A stretch of DNA of 6,499 bases from Deltaproteobacteria bacterium (GTDB taxonomy: Bacteria; Myxococcota_A; Polyangia; Polyangiales; Houyiibacteriaceae): the NCBI GenBank assembly GCA_027295555.1, contig JAPUKT010000237.1:1-6499 (forward strand), given 5' to 3'. The position numbers and the translations under genes were made by a program. The notes under the pieces are model-generated. The model made no database searches. It was not told the origin of the DNA and saw only the letters and a list, made by a program, of their open reading frames with translations. Position 1 is the first letter of the stretch; the number at the start of each line of letters is the position of its first letter. Below, piece after piece: positions 6,271-6,499 of the stretch.

Positions 6271-6322
6271 TCGGTTGCCCGATCTTCAATCCGAGCGCAA
6301 AAGAAGCAGACAGGGCCGAGTC

Positions 6323-6478
6323 ATGCAAGTCAACACCAAGTGGACCCCTTCGGGGATCATATTGTGGCTCATCGCGGCGGTCGTCGCGACCGTGGTGGTC
6401 TGTAGCAAGGCGCCGCCGCCGGATGCACGGCCGGAAGTGCCCGCCGAGATCGAATTCGAGGTCGAAACAGTCGAGTGA
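6323..6478 (+). CDS. Small single-helix membrane protein, function unknown
   Basis: This is a 51-residue protein with a polar start (MQVNTKWTPS), one hydrophobic helix (11-27, IILWLIAAVVATVVV) and a short Pro- then Glu-rich tail (PPPDARPEVP, then EIEFEVETVE). The helix ends at C27, but valine at -1 argues against a lipobox. An AGGG lies seven bases before ATG 6323, and third codon positions are mostly G or C, as in the neighbours. The frame stays open further upstream (to 6206), but that would run into the divergent START-like gene, so ATG 6323 is preferred. No family is recognised. It could be the first gene of an operon continuing past the right edge. Confidence 0.5.
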   Translation: MQVNTKWTPSGIILWLIAAVVATVVVCSKAPPPDARPEVPAEIEFEVETVE

Positions 6479-6499
6479 TCGTGCGGTATGTCGGCTTCG

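Noticed and set aside
6206..6322. Longer version of the small membrane protein from 6206
   Set aside because: It would overlap the START-like gene's signal peptide region by about 50 bases and add an Arg-rich stretch without coding character.
6475..6499. Possible next gene starting at GTG 6475 (GTGA overlap with the small membrane protein stop)
   Set aside because: Only eight codons are visible, with no Shine-Dalgarno sequence or recognisable motif, and GTG 6481 or ATG 6489 are equally possible.

Overview
The window is GC-rich and densely packed with bacterial chromosomal genes. It looks like a myxobacterium-type lineage (Myxococcota, the former Deltaproteobacteria). This assignment is inferred from protein style: glycine-tailed lipoproteins, a signal-peptide/TPR/PEGA/two-helix envelope protein, and an FDRS-type lipoprotein. 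No rRNA, tRNA, CRISPR array, insertion sequence or clear intrinsic terminator was seen.

Left part (1-3366), ribosome maturation. A radical-SAM rRNA methyltransferase of the RlmN family runs on the plus strand, and its 5' end probably lies outside the window. It meets der tail to tail, the two stop codons touching. On the minus strand era and der form a two-gene operon joined by an ATGA stop/start overlap. Era (30S assembly), Der (50S assembly) and RlmN (23S rRNA A2503 methylation) all act on ribosomes.

Middle part (3367-5017), cell envelope. An 85-bp divergent gap separates era from three plus-strand genes that overlap one another. The first encodes a cysteine-rich lipoprotein with a long glycine tail. 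The second encodes an exported TPR/PEGA-like protein with two C-terminal membrane helices. The third encodes a second, short lipoprotein that ends in perfect Gly-Gly-X repeats. The overlaps imply one translationally coupled unit. Its function is unknown; it is the most interesting part of the window.

Right part (5014-6499). A minus-strand gene encodes an exported protein with two START/SRPBCC-like domains in tandem, converging on the lipoprotein operon with overlapping stop codons. A 67-bp divergent gap, with a perfect short hairpin flush against the start codon, separates it from a probable 51-residue single-helix membrane protein at the right edge.
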